NCBI RefSeq assembly: GCF_007970185.1
Contig: NZ_CP042431.1
Span: 2,852,001-2,916,000, forward strand
Reading direction: 5' to 3'
Source of the DNA: Pseudobacter ginsenosidimutans
GTDB taxonomy: Bacteria > Bacteroidota > Bacteroidia > Chitinophagales > Chitinophagaceae
Length of the DNA stretch: 64,000 bases
A program made the translations under genes and the position numbers. Of the stretch, positions 1 to 10,282 are shown one piece after another. Each line of letters opens with the position of its first letter. Within the stretch, counting starts at the first letter, position 1. Under the pieces are notes generated by a model. The model saw only the letters and a list, made by a program, of their open reading frames with translations, made no database searches and had not been told where the DNA came from.

Positions 1-932
1 CCGGCCCAGGCAGAAATGACCGTTAAACACGATGATCTGCCCAAACCTAAATATTCTTATACGGATTACCTGGCTTTCTATATCGAGAATTCAAACATTT
101 CCATCACTACAAAGGATTCCATTTTTCGCGCTGAAGTCAAAGGTTCTCAAACCAATGAGGATGATAAGAAGCTTCGCACCATGCAAAGGCCTTACAAAAG
201 GTCTGCTGATTCTTTGGTGGCTGTGTACAATAAAATGACACCTGAACAGCGCAACGATAGCTCATGGCGGAAAGCAGCTGGTGATATTATGCGCGTCACA
301 CAGATCAGCTATGATAGTGTGAACCGTGTGTTCATGGCTGCTCATCCTAATTCCTATATTACCTTGTTAACCTTCAAACAGGTGGAGCTGGCCTATGATT
401 TCAACCCAGATACCGCAGCTGTGCGCTTTGCACGTTTACCTGCAAGCCAGCGTGAATCCGCTCTGGGCAAACAACTGGCTTCCATCATCGAAACAGGTAT
501 GAAAACGAACATAGGAGTGATGGCCATGGATTTTGTGCAAAACGATACAACAGGAAAACCTGTGAAGCTGTCGGATTTTCGTGGGAAGTATGTACTGGTT
601 GATTTCTGGGCATCCTGGTGCAAACCCTGCCGCGCTGAAAACCCTGTAATGCTGGCAGCTTACAATAAATTCAAAGACAAAAACTTTACTATCCTCGGCG
701 TTTCCCTCGATGATGAAAACGGTAGAAGGGCCTGGCTGCATGCAGTGAACCAGGACAAATTGCCCTGGACCCAGGTGTCTGAATTGAAAGGCTTCAAAAG
801 CAAGGCTGCTGAATTGTACGGCATCGAAGCCATCCCTGCCAACTACCTCATCGATCCCAATGGAAAGATCATTGGCAAGAACCTGCGGGGGAAGAACTTG
901 GTAAAAAACTGGGCGAGTTGTTCCCCATGTAG
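1..932 (+). pseudogene. TlpA-family thioredoxin, 5' end outside window, C-terminal frameshift
   Basis: This is the C-terminal part of a secreted or membrane-anchored thiol-disulfide oxidoreductase of the TlpA/AhpC-TSA type. The frame is open from base 1, so the true start lies upstream. A helical N-terminal part is followed by a thioredoxin fold with the redox motif WASWCKPC (codons near 607-630) and a cis-Pro region, EAIPANYLID. The frame as sequenced runs to 1089, but the last ~60 residues look unlike the family. Adding one G to the five-G run at 887-891 restores a normal tail, LRGEELGKKLGELFPM, ending at TAG 930-932. A hairpin terminator follows at 959-987, inside the extended frame. I therefore infer a -1 frameshift, either a real mutation or a homopolymer sequencing error. 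The CxxC is upstream of the shift, so function may survive. Confidence 0.75.
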
Positions 933-958
933 AAATTATGATCTGCAATTCTTCCTTG

Positions 959-987
959 AAAAGGTTCCGGTATTCCGGAGCCTTTTT
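959..987. terminator. Bidirectional hairpin terminator
   Basis: A 12-bp stem, AAAAGGTTCCGG against CCGGAGCCTTTT with one G-U pair and a TATT loop, carries A and T runs on both sides. It sits between the restored TlpA stop (932) and the stop of the leftward propeller fragment (987-989), so it fits convergent genes. It supports the idea that both genes originally ended here. Confidence 0.7.
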
Positions 988-1310
988 CAATCCAGCTTCA
1001 ATTTCAATATCACCGGTTTCAGCAGCTTCTCCGGATTTGTTAAACTGCCATCGGGTTGTAAACTTCTCAACTGTGCATTGGCGATGTAGTGAAATTCATT
1101 ATCGATGATCGTTCCTGTTGTGGACGTATTGAAATCCTTCCTGAATGATTGTAGCGTTTTCGCTTTTGTGATCAACCCCTTTTTTACATCATAATTGAAT
1201 TGTACGATCCTGTCGTCCTGGTTGCCGGAATCCTGAATGGCAATCAATGTTCCCTTGTAGAAATACAAGCCATCGATCCCATTCAGATATGTGATATGCT
1301 GGTGGTTCAT
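987..1310 (-). pseudogene. 3' fragment of a beta-propeller (SMP-30/gluconolactonase-like) gene
   Basis: This is an open leftward frame of about 107 residues that resembles only the last blades of a soluble beta-propeller protein: HITYLNGIDGLYFYKGTLIA, then IQFNYD-like strands and an ending LKPVILKLKLD. The frame continues upstream to 1385, but residues encoded before about 1310 do not look like propeller sequence. No signal peptide or N-terminal blades are present. The native 3' end and terminator are kept. I read it as the surviving 3' end of a truncated gene whose 5' part was deleted at a junction near 1320-1350. The family assignment comes from pattern recognition and is moderate. Confidence 0.5.
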
Positions 1311-1336
1311 CTTTGTTTGCCTGCCCGTAGGTACTA

Positions 1337-1690
1337 TTGCCTTTGCTTGCCGCCAGTATTGCACCTGATATCCTCGATAATACAACCGTTAAACAGGTTT
1401 TTCTAAAGAACGAGAATTACATACCTGCTGATCCGGAAGCTGCTATCAGTCCCGATGATAATCTGACCAAAGCCATTGAAATGATGGCAAAACATAACCT
1501 GGAAATATTGCCGGTGGCAGACTCTCTTAATGGAAAAATCGCAGGATCAATTTCCTTCAGGGATATTCTGTCAGCCTACCGGCTTCAGTTAGATGAGCAT
1601 GATGAAAAGATCAGTATTTCATTGAAAAGAAGAACACTGAAAATGATCGTGCGTAGCAAGAACAGAGTTTCGGTACTGAAGAAAGATTGA
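1337..1690 (+). pseudogene. 3' fragment with CBS domain, probably of a ClC chloride channel
   Basis: An open frame of 117 residues begins with TTG and has no believable start signal. It contains one and a half CBS-like units: VKQVFLKNENYIPADPEAAI, then a DDNLTKAIEMMAKHNLEILPV stretch and GSISFRDILSAYR. The basic C-terminus is typical of the cytoplasmic tail of Bacteroidota ClC-type chloride channels. The transmembrane channel part is absent. The fragment keeps its own 3' end and a downstream terminator (1714-1744). Its 5' edge abuts the 5' edge of the leftward propeller fragment. It could be a stand-alone CBS protein, but the divergent abutting remnants argue for truncation. Confidence 0.5.
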
Positions 1691-1713
1691 TCGTAGTTGC
1701 CAGATAAAACAGA

Positions 1714-1744
1714 AAGCCGGGACCTGCTGCAAGCAACCCGGCTT
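1714..1744. terminator. Bidirectional hairpin terminator
   Basis: Perfect 8-bp stem AAGCCGGG / CCCGGCTT with a 15-nt loop, between the end of the CBS fragment and the end of the leftward bestrophin gene. Confidence 0.6.
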
Positions 1745-1767
1745 CTGCTATTCAGGGAAAGAAAGTC

Positions 1768-2694
1768 CTACATGATATAATACACCTTCTGTTTCTTACC
1801 TCCTTCTTCTGCATGAGTCTGCGGCAATTCCTGGTCGCGCAACATTTGTCTGAGATTCTTTTCGATATTCCTCGCAATGGTGGTCATCGGCGTATCTGTT
1901 GGCTTGTTCTCAAATGGATCCTGTAAATGGATCGCCATCTTTTCAATCAGTAAGAAACATGCCGATACAGCCATCACTAACGGTATCTCAAAAAATCCGA
2001 AATACTCGATCAAACTGAATGGTAATAAACAGATGAACAGCAGCAAAGAAAAGTGAATGTACAAACTGTATGTACTGGGAAACACTGTGTTCTTGATCCT
2101 TTCACATTTACCCATTGAATCGCACAGGCGTGTAAGTGTGCGATCGATCTCCACCTGCTGGTAGCGGTTGATCCAACCTTCTTCCTGAGCTTCGCGAAGG
2201 TTGCGGCCATGCATTTCCAGCAGGGCTCCGGGCACATGATCGTAGTGTGAAAGGAACTGCAGCTCTTTCACGTTGAGATATGGCTCGAGGCCTGCTGCAG
2301 GCGGCTTCTGCCGCAGCGTTTGTCCGAGACTGTAACACCAGGCGATCTGTCTTCTGATCATTCTTTCACGGAATCTTTGTACTTCATCTCCCGGATACAA
2401 TACATCCGTATAAGTGAGTACCTGTCTTGCGAGCGTCCGTGAATCATTTACGATGGCGCCCCAGATATGTCTTGCCTCCCACCAGCGATCATATGCCTGG
2501 TTGCTCCGGAAGCCAAGCAGGAGGGATATCACTGTTCCAAGTATCGCCGGTACAGCAAGCGGGATGCTGATAGGCGTGAAATGCACATACTCATGAAAAA
2601 TTGCAATGGCTGTTGTGTAAATCAACATGAAGACCAGCTCATTGCGTATCTTCCCGAAGATGTACCGCAGCGGAATATTGTTTTTTAATAGCAT
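1768..2694 (-). CDS. Bestrophin-family membrane protein (anion channel)
   Basis: This 308-residue protein fits the bestrophin/UPF0187 family of pentameric anion channels in the inner membrane. Two hydrophobic segments lie near residues 18-70, with the family signature LLGFRSNQAYDRWWEAR-like stretch at about 58-75. Two more membrane segments lie near 205-245, ending in the conserved LIEKMAIHLQDPFENKPTD loop. The start at 2694 lies 56 bases inside the upstream universal stress gene. It is preferred because the next Met would cut into the N-terminal helix. The overlap suggests translational coupling. The ion selectivity cannot be read from the sequence. Confidence 0.85.
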   Translation of the reverse strand: MLLKNNIPLRYIFGKIRNELVFMLIYTTAIAIFHEYVHFTPISIPLAVPAILGTVISLLLGFRSNQAYDRWWEARHIWGAIVNDSRTLARQVLTYTDVLYPGDEVQRFRERMIRRQIAWCYSLGQTLRQKPPAAGLEPYLNVKELQFLSHYDHVPGALLEMHGRNLREAQEEGWINRYQQVEIDRTLTRLCDSMGKCERIKNTVFPSTYSLYIHFSLLLFICLLPFSLIEYFGFFEIPLVMAVSACFLLIEKMAIHLQDPFENKPTDTPMTTIARNIEKNLRQMLRDQELPQTHAEEGGKKQKVYYIM

Positions 2695-3211
2695 AGACTT
2701 CTGTTTCTGTTACGTTGTATTCGTTTTCAATAACTGCATTCCTCTCTGGCGAAGTGCTGGCAGGAACTGCCTGCAGCTTCTTTGCCGGCGCGAATGTTTT
2801 CAATAACGGGACACCTGCTTTTTTGAACAAGGGAGCAGGATTTACGCTCTGCGGATGTACAGGATTGAATACGAAATGATCCGGAATAACAATGAGATCG
2901 ATCTCATTGGCATCACAGAAATTATGGAATACGGCGGATGTATTGCCATAAAGATGCCGGAGTAAAATGCTCTGAATGGCTTTGGGATGCTGCTCTTTCA
3001 GTCGCTTGCATCCATTGCGGAATGCATCAGTAACGATGTCCCTGTAAGGCAGTTTTCCATTATTGCCTACAATATCGCTGGCATGGAAAGGGATCTCGAA
3101 AGCATGGAAAAGAATAATATTCAGGTTCTGGTGTTGCAGGCTCTGAACGGTTTTTTCCACCAGTTCCAGCGATGCCAGTGAGTAATCTGTGGGAATCAAT
3201 ACATTTCTCAT
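2639..3211 (-). CDS. Universal stress protein (UspA-like)
   Basis: This 190-residue cytoplasmic protein begins MRNVLIPTDYSLASLELVEK, the usual first strand and nucleotide-proximal Asp of the Usp fold. One Usp domain spans about residues 1-145, with DLIVIPDH and a GVPLLKTF final strand. The classical ATP-binding G-x2-G-x9-G(S/T) loop is not seen where expected (NPVHPQSVNPAP), so ATP binding is doubtful. A C-terminal extension of about 45 residues is encoded partly in the overlap with the downstream bestrophin gene. It is the first gene of a short leftward unit with bestrophin, next to other stress genes. Confidence 0.75.
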   Translation of the reverse strand: MRNVLIPTDYSLASLELVEKTVQSLQHQNLNIILFHAFEIPFHASDIVGNNGKLPYRDIVTDAFRNGCKRLKEQHPKAIQSILLRHLYGNTSAVFHNFCDANEIDLIVIPDHFVFNPVHPQSVNPAPLFKKAGVPLLKTFAPAKKLQAVPASTSPERNAVIENEYNVTETEVYAIKKQYSAAVHLREDTQ

Positions 3212-3384
3212 TTTGTATACTTTGAATTCATTAATCGGTTATGAATGCAAAGATGAGCTGCAGTGATTAAGGGTATTTAAGACACACTTAAAGGACCTGT
3301 AAGAATTCGATTAGAATATGATAAGAGATATTAGATAAAGCTAAGAGCAACGCGTATTCTGCCGGAATCCACTGCCAGCAGGGC

Positions 3385-4788
3385 TTACACAACGTGGTCG
3401 GAATGTGCAGCCATTGGCAGGGTCAATGTTACGATAGTGCCCCTGTTCTCTTCCGAGTGTACATCGATATTGCCGGTGTGAAGGCGTAAGATGGCCTGTG
3501 TCAGCGGAAGGCCCACGCCATAACCTTCATAGCTATTCGTATTGGAGGCCCTGAAAAACGGCTCATAAATATGTTTCAGCTCATCCGCGGGGATACCGAT
3601 GCCTTCATCGGTGATCACCACCAGCACTTTCTTACCGGAGGATTCAACGCTTAATCTTACGATCCTGTTATTGGAGTATTTGCAGGCATTCATGGCTACA
3701 TTGGTGAGCGCCAGTTTGAGCAGGTTGAGGTTGCCCAGCACAGAGATCCTGTCTTCATCCGCCGGCAAAGCTGTAAAATCCAGTTGCAGCTGATTTTGCG
3801 GATCGATCTCATCGATGGATTCTTTCACAGTAAAGGCGAGCTCATCCATTCTCAGCAATTCCCAGTTCTGCTTTTTTCCATCGAATCCTGATTTGGCCAG
3901 GTTGAGCAGGCTGCTGGTGAGTTTGTGCAGTCTTCCTGCTTCGCGGGAAATGATCATGAGTGAATTGCGGTATTCATCCTGCGACCTTGCTTTGGAGAGC
4001 GCGATATCGGCTTCTCCGATGATGGCGGTGAGCGGCGTGCGCAACTCATGCGAAGCATTGCTCACAAAATTGTTCTGGGTTTCAACGGAGGTTTGTAAAC
4101 GATCGAGCATCTTGTTGAAAGTGCCGGCAAGTTCCCCGATCTCATCCTTGCCCTGCTGGTCCTCTTTTTCCTCCAGGCGCAGGTGCATATTGTGAGCGCT
4201 GATATTGTTAACCTGGCTGATGATCTTCCGTACAGGCTCCAGTGTTTTTCGCGAGAAAAAAAGACTGATGGAGAATACCACTACCACTGAAAAGATAAAA
4301 GCGATGGCCTTGGTGCGCAGCAGATTCCTGAGCATATCTTCCCCATGCTTGTTCACGGCGGATTTGATGATCAGGTAACGACCATCTTTGGTATTATTGT
4401 ACAGAAGTCCCGCATAATACACACCCTTCACATGCTCGAACACCACTCCGCCTTGTTTGTTTTCCACTTCTTTTACAAACGACATATTGAGTGGCAGGTC
4501 ATGCCGGCGAAGGAGATGCTGGTTAATGCTATCGTATCTGAAAACGTATTCTTTTTCGTGCGGGAGAACTTCCAGGTACTGATCGCGCAGCTCGTTCAGG
4601 GCATCTGCGGAGACCTGGTCTTTTTCGAAGAGGATGCGGGAAGATAGCGCTGCTCTCAGTTCCAGCCTTTTCAGGAAATCGTTGAAAGCGAAACGGCTGG
4701 TAAAATAATATACACTCATACTGATGGCGAGAATGAGTGCGGCCGTGATGGCCGTGAACAGGAGTGCGGTTTTCATCTGGATCCTCAT
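3385..4788 (-). CDS. Sensor histidine kinase (EnvZ/PhoR class)
   Basis: The 467-residue inner-membrane sensor kinase has TM1 at about residues 7-30, a periplasmic sensor of roughly 130 residues, and TM2 at about 160-180. A HAMP linker follows to about 235, then a HisKA domain with the phosphoacceptor in SNASHELRTPL (His247). The HATPase domain shows the N box NVAMNACKYSNNRI, G1 box DEGIGIP and G2 box GYGVGLPL. It lies 5 bases downstream of an OmpR-type response regulator, its obvious partner. The periplasmic domain matches no ligand-binding family I recognise, so the signal is unknown. Confidence 0.92.
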   Translation of the reverse strand: MRIQMKTALLFTAITAALILAISMSVYYFTSRFAFNDFLKRLELRAALSSRILFEKDQVSADALNELRDQYLEVLPHEKEYVFRYDSINQHLLRRHDLPLNMSFVKEVENKQGGVVFEHVKGVYYAGLLYNNTKDGRYLIIKSAVNKHGEDMLRNLLRTKAIAFIFSVVVVFSISLFFSRKTLEPVRKIISQVNNISAHNMHLRLEEKEDQQGKDEIGELAGTFNKMLDRLQTSVETQNNFVSNASHELRTPLTAIIGEADIALSKARSQDEYRNSLMIISREAGRLHKLTSSLLNLAKSGFDGKKQNWELLRMDELAFTVKESIDEIDPQNQLQLDFTALPADEDRISVLGNLNLLKLALTNVAMNACKYSNNRIVRLSVESSGKKVLVVITDEGIGIPADELKHIYEPFFRASNTNSYEGYGVGLPLTQAILRLHTGNIDVHSEENRGTIVTLTLPMAAHSDHVV

Positions 4789-4793
4789 ATCGG

Positions 4794-5468
4794 CTATCCT
4801 TTGATGATATAGCCCATGCCGGTAACAGTATGGATCAGTTTTACAGAACTGTTTTTATCGATCTTCTTTCTCAGGTAGTTCACATACACATCCACCACAT
4901 TGGTGCCCATGTTGAAATTGATGCTCCATACGTTTTCCAGAAGCTCGATGCGGGAAAGTACTTTTCCTTTATTGCGCAGCATGAATTCGAGCAGGCGGTA
5001 TTCGGTAGCTGTAAGAGTGATCTCCTGCCCGTTCCGGTGCACGGATTTGGCAGCGGTATTCACTACCAGGTCTCCGGCCTGCAGCAGGTCTGAAGGCTTC
5101 ACTGCATTGCTGTTCCTCCTGGCGAGATTGCGCAGCCTGGCTTCCAGCTCGGGGAATTTGAAGGGCTTGGTCATATAGTCATCCGCGCCATTGTCGAGAC
5201 CAGACACGATATTCTCTGTGGAATCCAATGCTGTCAGCATCAGGATGGGAGTGCTGATATCGTTGCGGCGAAGTTTCTTGCAAAGCTCCAGACCGTTGAT
5301 GCCCGGCAACATGATATCCAGTATAATGATGTCGAAATTATTGTTCAACGCCATATCCAGTCCGATATGTCCGTCAGGAGCCACGGTTACGGAATAACCA
5401 GATTCACTCAGTCCTTTGTTGATCATTACAGCAACTGCTGCTTCATCTTCAATTAGCAATGTTCTCAC
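4794..5468 (-). CDS. OmpR/PhoB-type response regulator
   Basis: The 224-residue regulator has an N-terminal receiver with acidic pocket IEDE, phosphoacceptor Asp51 in IIILDIMLPG and conserved Lys101 in YMTKPF. The C-terminal winged-helix DNA-binding domain shows LTATEYRLLEFMLRNKGKVL and the ending DVYVNYLRKKID...GMGYIIKG. It is first in a two-gene operon with the histidine kinase just downstream. The genes it regulates are not evident; the neighbouring bestrophin and Usp genes are candidates by position only. Confidence 0.93.
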   Translation of the reverse strand: MRTLLIEDEAAVAVMINKGLSESGYSVTVAPDGHIGLDMALNNNFDIIILDIMLPGINGLELCKKLRRNDISTPILMLTALDSTENIVSGLDNGADDYMTKPFKFPELEARLRNLARRNSNAVKPSDLLQAGDLVVNTAAKSVHRNGQEITLTATEYRLLEFMLRNKGKVLSRIELLENVWSINFNMGTNVVDVYVNYLRKKIDKNSSVKLIHTVTGMGYIIKG

Positions 5469-5585
5469 GATAGTTCAATTGTGGGGCAAAAATAGGGGTT
5501 GAATTCATAGAAGTTTCTTAATGTATCCGGGATCTCCGGATTGTTGAGGAATTAAAGGGTTGATACGGACGATATTAAAACAATT

Positions 5586-5879
5586 TTAATGCAACAGGTC
5601 CATATTGTTCCATTTGAAGATCTCTTTGGTGATAGTGCGGCAGTTCCCCGAAAGTTCGTCCAGCGTGCAGGAGATCATTTTGATATTGACAGGTAATTCG
5701 GATCGTGTTTCCGTTAGTTCCATAAACAATACTTCAGTTCCATCAGCAGCGCTGTTTCCTTTTAGCTTTTTGAAAAGGGCGTAAGCTTTCGGTTGTTTGT
5801 TGCCGATATAGAACTTGCCGATCGTTTGCAGCTCTCCTTTTACTTTCAGGTGGATCATAATATAGAAATTCTGTTCCAT
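5586..5879 (-). CDS. Small hypothetical protein (97 aa)
   Basis: I do not recognise this family. The product is soluble, with no signal peptide or membrane segment. The pattern IMIHLKVKGELQTIGKFYIG followed by alternating strand-like and charged stretches suggests a small alpha/beta or all-beta fold. Codon use looks like that of real genes nearby. It stands alone between the two-component pair and the hsp20 terminator. Confidence 0.55.
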   Translation of the reverse strand: MEQNFYIMIHLKVKGELQTIGKFYIGNKQPKAYALFKKLKGNSAADGTEVLFMELTETRSELPVNIKMISCTLDELSGNCRTITKEIFKWNNMDLLH

Positions 5880-6024
5880 GGTCAGAAATTATGGATGAAG
5901 TGATGATTTCTGGTTCAGCTTCTTCAACAGGAAGATGAGAAGCAGTATCACCAGGCAAATGATGCCGGTAGTAATTGATAGTTCATTGCATGTTAGGTTT
6001 GTGCCTGACCGTTTGAAAAATAAA

Positions 6025-6053
6025 AATAAGGGCAGGTCAGTCCTGCCCTTATT
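6025..6053. terminator. Terminator after hsp20
   Basis: Perfect 12-bp stem AATAAGGGCAGG / CCTGCCCTTATT with a 5-nt loop, 16 bases past the hsp20 stop in its reading direction. It marks the end of the groES-groEL-hsp20 operon. Confidence 0.75.
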
Positions 6054-6068
6054 GGCGTGCGAGATCAA

Positions 6069-6530
6069 TTACTGGATGGCGATTGTTCTGGAAACTTTTT
6101 TGGACTTTTCATTTTTCGGCAGGGAAAGCCGTAAGATGCCATCTTCGTATTTTGCAGTGATATTACCGGCATCCACTGTGTCGTTCAGCCGGAAGTTCCG
6201 GCTGAACGCCTGGTGACGGTATTCCTGCTGGATGTAATTGTCTTTTTTCTCCTTCTTCTCTTCTGTGTTCTGGTAAGATACCGTGATCATGTCGTTACCC
6301 GCTTCGATAGTCAGTTTTTCTTTCTGAATGCCGGGTATCACCATCTCGATCTCGTAATTGTTGTCTGACTCGCGGATATTAACGGGGACCTGGCGCTGTT
6401 CTTTCAATCCATTGAATCCCCAGAAGGAATCATCGAAGAAGCGCGACAAGTTGTTTTGAAAGATCTGATCCACAACGTTTCCGAAACTTGCCGGTTGATG
6501 ACCATTTTCTTTTTTAATGATGTTTGCCAT
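6069..6530 (-). CDS. Hsp20 small heat-shock protein
   Basis: This 153-residue cytoplasmic ATP-independent holdase has an N-terminal arm with FFDDSFWGFNG. The alpha-crystallin domain spans about 48-150, with VPVNIRESDNNYEIEMVIPG and the family strand GNITAKYEDGILRLSLPK. A basic tail ends IAIQ; the usual I-x-I tail motif appears as RTIAIQ. It is the third gene of the leftward groES-groEL-hsp20 operon, 34 bases after groEL, with its own strong Shine-Dalgarno sequence. Co-transcription of Hsp20 with a chaperonin suggests a stress-induced folding unit. Confidence 0.93.
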   Translation of the reverse strand: MANIIKKENGHQPASFGNVVDQIFQNNLSRFFDDSFWGFNGLKEQRQVPVNIRESDNNYEIEMVIPGIQKEKLTIEAGNDMITVSYQNTEEKKEKKDNYIQQEYRHQAFSRNFRLNDTVDAGNITAKYEDGILRLSLPKNEKSKKVSRTIAIQ

Positions 6531-6534
6531 AATA

Positions 6535-6543
6535 TCCTCCTTT
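6535..6543 (-). promoter_or_regulatory. Strong Shine-Dalgarno of hsp20
   Basis: On the minus strand AAAGGAGGA precedes the hsp20 ATG by four bases (TATT). A near-perfect anti-16S match is uncommon in Bacteroidota, whose genes usually have weak or no Shine-Dalgarno sequences. It fixes the start at 6530. Confidence 0.7.
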
Positions 6544-6564
6544 TTAAGAAAGTGATGAATATGG

Positions 6565-8250
<1,686 letters not shown>

Positions 8251-8265
8251 TTATGATATTGGCTG

Positions 8266-8547
8266 CTAGAGCACAGCAAAGATGTCTGACTCACGCATGA
8301 TCAACAGGTTCTCCCCGTTCACCTGTATCTCTGTGCCGGCATACTTTCCGTATAAAACGGTGTCGCCGGACCTGACCGTAACGGGCTCGTCCTTTTTACC
8401 AGGACCTGCCGCAACCACGGTGCCGCGCTGAGGTTTTTCCTTTGCTGTGTCTGGGATGATGATGCCTCCGGCTGTTTTGTCTTCTCCCGGAGCGGGTTTC
8501 ACAATAACCCTGTCGTGAAGTGGTGTGAACTTGAAATTGTTTGCCAT
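8266..8547 (-). CDS. groS: Co-chaperonin GroES
   Basis: This 93-residue heptameric lid binds GroEL. The start is set at [18 protein letters not shown]; the frame is open to 8658 but the extra 37 residues are not family-like. Seen are the mobile loop region [20 protein letters not shown], the [10 protein letters not shown] turn and the ending [13 protein letters not shown]. It is first in the groES-groEL-hsp20 operon. The upstream region (8548-8730) has no CIRCE (HrcA) element that I can see, but holds an inverted repeat. Confidence 0.96.
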   Translation of the reverse strand: MANNFKFTPLHDRVIVKPAPGEDKTAGGIIIPDTAKEKPQRGTVVAAGPGKKDEPVTVRSGDTVLYGKYAGTEIQVNGENLLIMRESDIFAVL

Positions 8548-8657
8548 AGTTTTATGATTTTGAATAATGAAACACAAATTCATAAAAGATGAATAACAAT
8601 CATTGACGTTTGTATTCAAAATGGCGATTTTCAATTTGTATGCCAGCGCAGGTTTCA

Positions 8658-8706
8658 TGTCATTTTTTACCAGGTATTTGAAAAAATGACATTGTTTAAT
8701 TTGTCA
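8658..8706 (-). promoter_or_regulatory. Inverted repeat upstream of groES operon, possible operator
   Basis: TGTCATTTTTT (8658-8668) and AAAAAATGACA (8681-8691) form a perfect 11-bp inverted repeat with a 12-nt spacer. A third half-site, TGTCA (8702-8706), makes a second pair, TGACA-N10-TGTCA. The group lies about 110-160 bases upstream of the groES start and just outside the neighbouring operon's terminator. Spacing and symmetry suggest a dimeric regulator site. Which protein binds is unknown. Confidence 0.4.
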
Positions 8707-8731
8707 GAATTTCAGCATTCCTTTTACCCCG

Positions 8732-8757
8732 AAAAAAAGCCCCCGGTATCCGGAGGC
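8732..8757 (-). terminator. Rho-independent terminator of the TlpA/SusCD operon
   Basis: On the minus strand GCCTCCGG-ATA-CCGGGGGC (one mismatch) is followed by seven T, about 40 bases after the TlpA stop at 8799. Confidence 0.8.
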
Positions 8758-8798
8758 AATTCTTTTTCACAGGTGAACGGATCACTATAGATGTTTAG

Positions 8799-10265
8799 TT
8801 ACAGCGCTAAGTATTTGTCCAGTTCCTCACTGAGCTTTTTGTTGGAGGGCCGCATGGCATTGGCTGAAATGATCTTTCCTTCTTTATCGATCATGATAAA
8901 ACGAGGAATGGCGGCGATATTGAATTCCTGGATGAAGGTGGAATTGAAAGCATTGTCCGCCATCAGTTGCACGCCTTTGAGATTGTTGTCGGTTACATAT
9001 GCGATCCATTTATCCGTGTCTTTGAGCTCGTCCACTGAAATGCTCACAAAGCTGATCGGCTTACCATGGTAGTTAGCTTCCACTTTCTTGAGGTGTGGTA
9101 TCTCTGCTTTGCAGGGGCCGCACCAGGTTGCCCAAACATCGATGTACACGATATTGCCACGCAGGCTGGCGAGCGATATTTTTTCACCGGACACCGTCCT
9201 GAAATTAAAATCCGGCGCTGGCGCTCCTTTTGTGAATTTCTTTATTTTGGCGTAGATCCCGTTGACGATGGAGCTATAGTTGTTGTTGCGGGCAATAGCG
9301 CTGTAAGCAGCATAAATACTGTCTGCTTCAGCAAGGTCTTCAGACATTTTCAATGCAATGGAAGCAATATCATATTGCCAGTATTCCCTGATGAACGCAT
9401 TACTGATCTCATTGCCCACCACCTTGCTCTGGATGGCTTCGGACTTAGCGCCCTTGTTGAAATCATCCCGGTACTTTGGCTTATAGATCAGAGCCCCTAT
9501 CTCCTGGTCCATCCACCTCCTGTAAATGGCCGATGCTTTGAAAAGCGCCTCATCATTCATAGAGGTACCGAGATGATTGATGGAGTCGATTGCATCCCTT
9601 TCTGCCCTTGTGAGTTTCTTTACCTCCATTTCATTCCTGGCTGAGTCGAGTTTTGCCCTGTCGAAATTGCCGGCCATTTTTTGCATCAGTGCAAAAAAAT
9701 TGTCACGTTTTTTCATGTCCACACCGTATACGTAAGTATAATCCCGGACGATATTCCTGGCTGCATAATCGATATCACCCCTGCGATGAGCAGCGAATGC
9801 AGGGTCTTTGATTTTTGTTTTGCTGATCAGGAGATATTGCTGCTGTTTCCAGTTTTCCATTTTTTTCTGGAAATCAGGAAAAGACACCATGTTCATTTTT
9901 CCTTCTTTCACTTCTTCACTCAACTGTCTGATATTGTTGTTCAGGGTTACGATAAGATTGTTCTCGATGTTTCCCTTTCCACGGAAAAGGATTTTATCTT
10001 TCTCTTTCGTAATGTTCAGGTCGAAGCCGGGAGCAAGGTATACGGCACCAACGCCACTGAGACTGTAGTATCCTTTTTCAATATCGCTGAAACTTTGACT
10101 GAATTTTCCGGAGCTGTCTGCCTGGACTGTCCATTTTTGTTCATTCAGATTGCTTAGCTCCAGTGATTTGCCGGCAGCTGATGCCAGTGTTCCACTTAGT
10201 TTGATGGGCTGTGCAAGGAGGCTGCTGCAATAAAGCACCGAGCCAATAAGAAGTATTCTTTTCAT
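8799..10265 (-). CDS. TlpA-family thioredoxin with N-terminal DUF4369-like domain
   Basis: The 488-residue exported oxidoreductase has a signal peptide at MKRILLIGSVLYCSSLLAQ. A beta-rich N-terminal domain (about 20-110) resembles DUF4369, seen in many Bacteroidota TlpA proteins. A helical middle part is followed by a thioredoxin fold from about 350, with redox motif WATWCGPCKAEIPHLKK (near 380) and cis-Pro IAAIPRFIMIDKEG. It is the last gene of the sigma-FecR-SusC-SusD-TlpA operon, 17 bases after SusD. Its role in a SusCD unit is unproven; disulfide care of the partner proteins or redox release of a ligand are both possible. Confidence 0.88.
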   Translation of the reverse strand: MKRILLIGSVLYCSSLLAQPIKLSGTLASAAGKSLELSNLNEQKWTVQADSSGKFSQSFSDIEKGYYSLSGVGAVYLAPGFDLNITKEKDKILFRGKGNIENNLIVTLNNNIRQLSEEVKEGKMNMVSFPDFQKKMENWKQQQYLLISKTKIKDPAFAAHRRGDIDYAARNIVRDYTYVYGVDMKKRDNFFALMQKMAGNFDRAKLDSARNEMEVKKLTRAERDAIDSINHLGTSMNDEALFKASAIYRRWMDQEIGALIYKPKYRDDFNKGAKSEAIQSKVVGNEISNAFIREYWQYDIASIALKMSEDLAEADSIYAAYSAIARNNNYSSIVNGIYAKIKKFTKGAPAPDFNFRTVSGEKISLASLRGNIVYIDVWATWCGPCKAEIPHLKKVEANYHGKPISFVSISVDELKDTDKWIAYVTDNNLKGVQLMADNAFNSTFIQEFNIAAIPRFIMIDKEGKIISANAMRPSNKKLSEELDKYLAL

Positions 10266-10282
10266 AATTCGCGTTAAAGATT

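Noticed and set aside
5890-5990. Minus-strand peptide with one hydrophobic helix (GIICLVILLLIFLLKKLNQK)
   Set aside because: It looks like a tiny membrane protein but has no ATG, GTG or TTG start in its frame, so it was not called as a gene.
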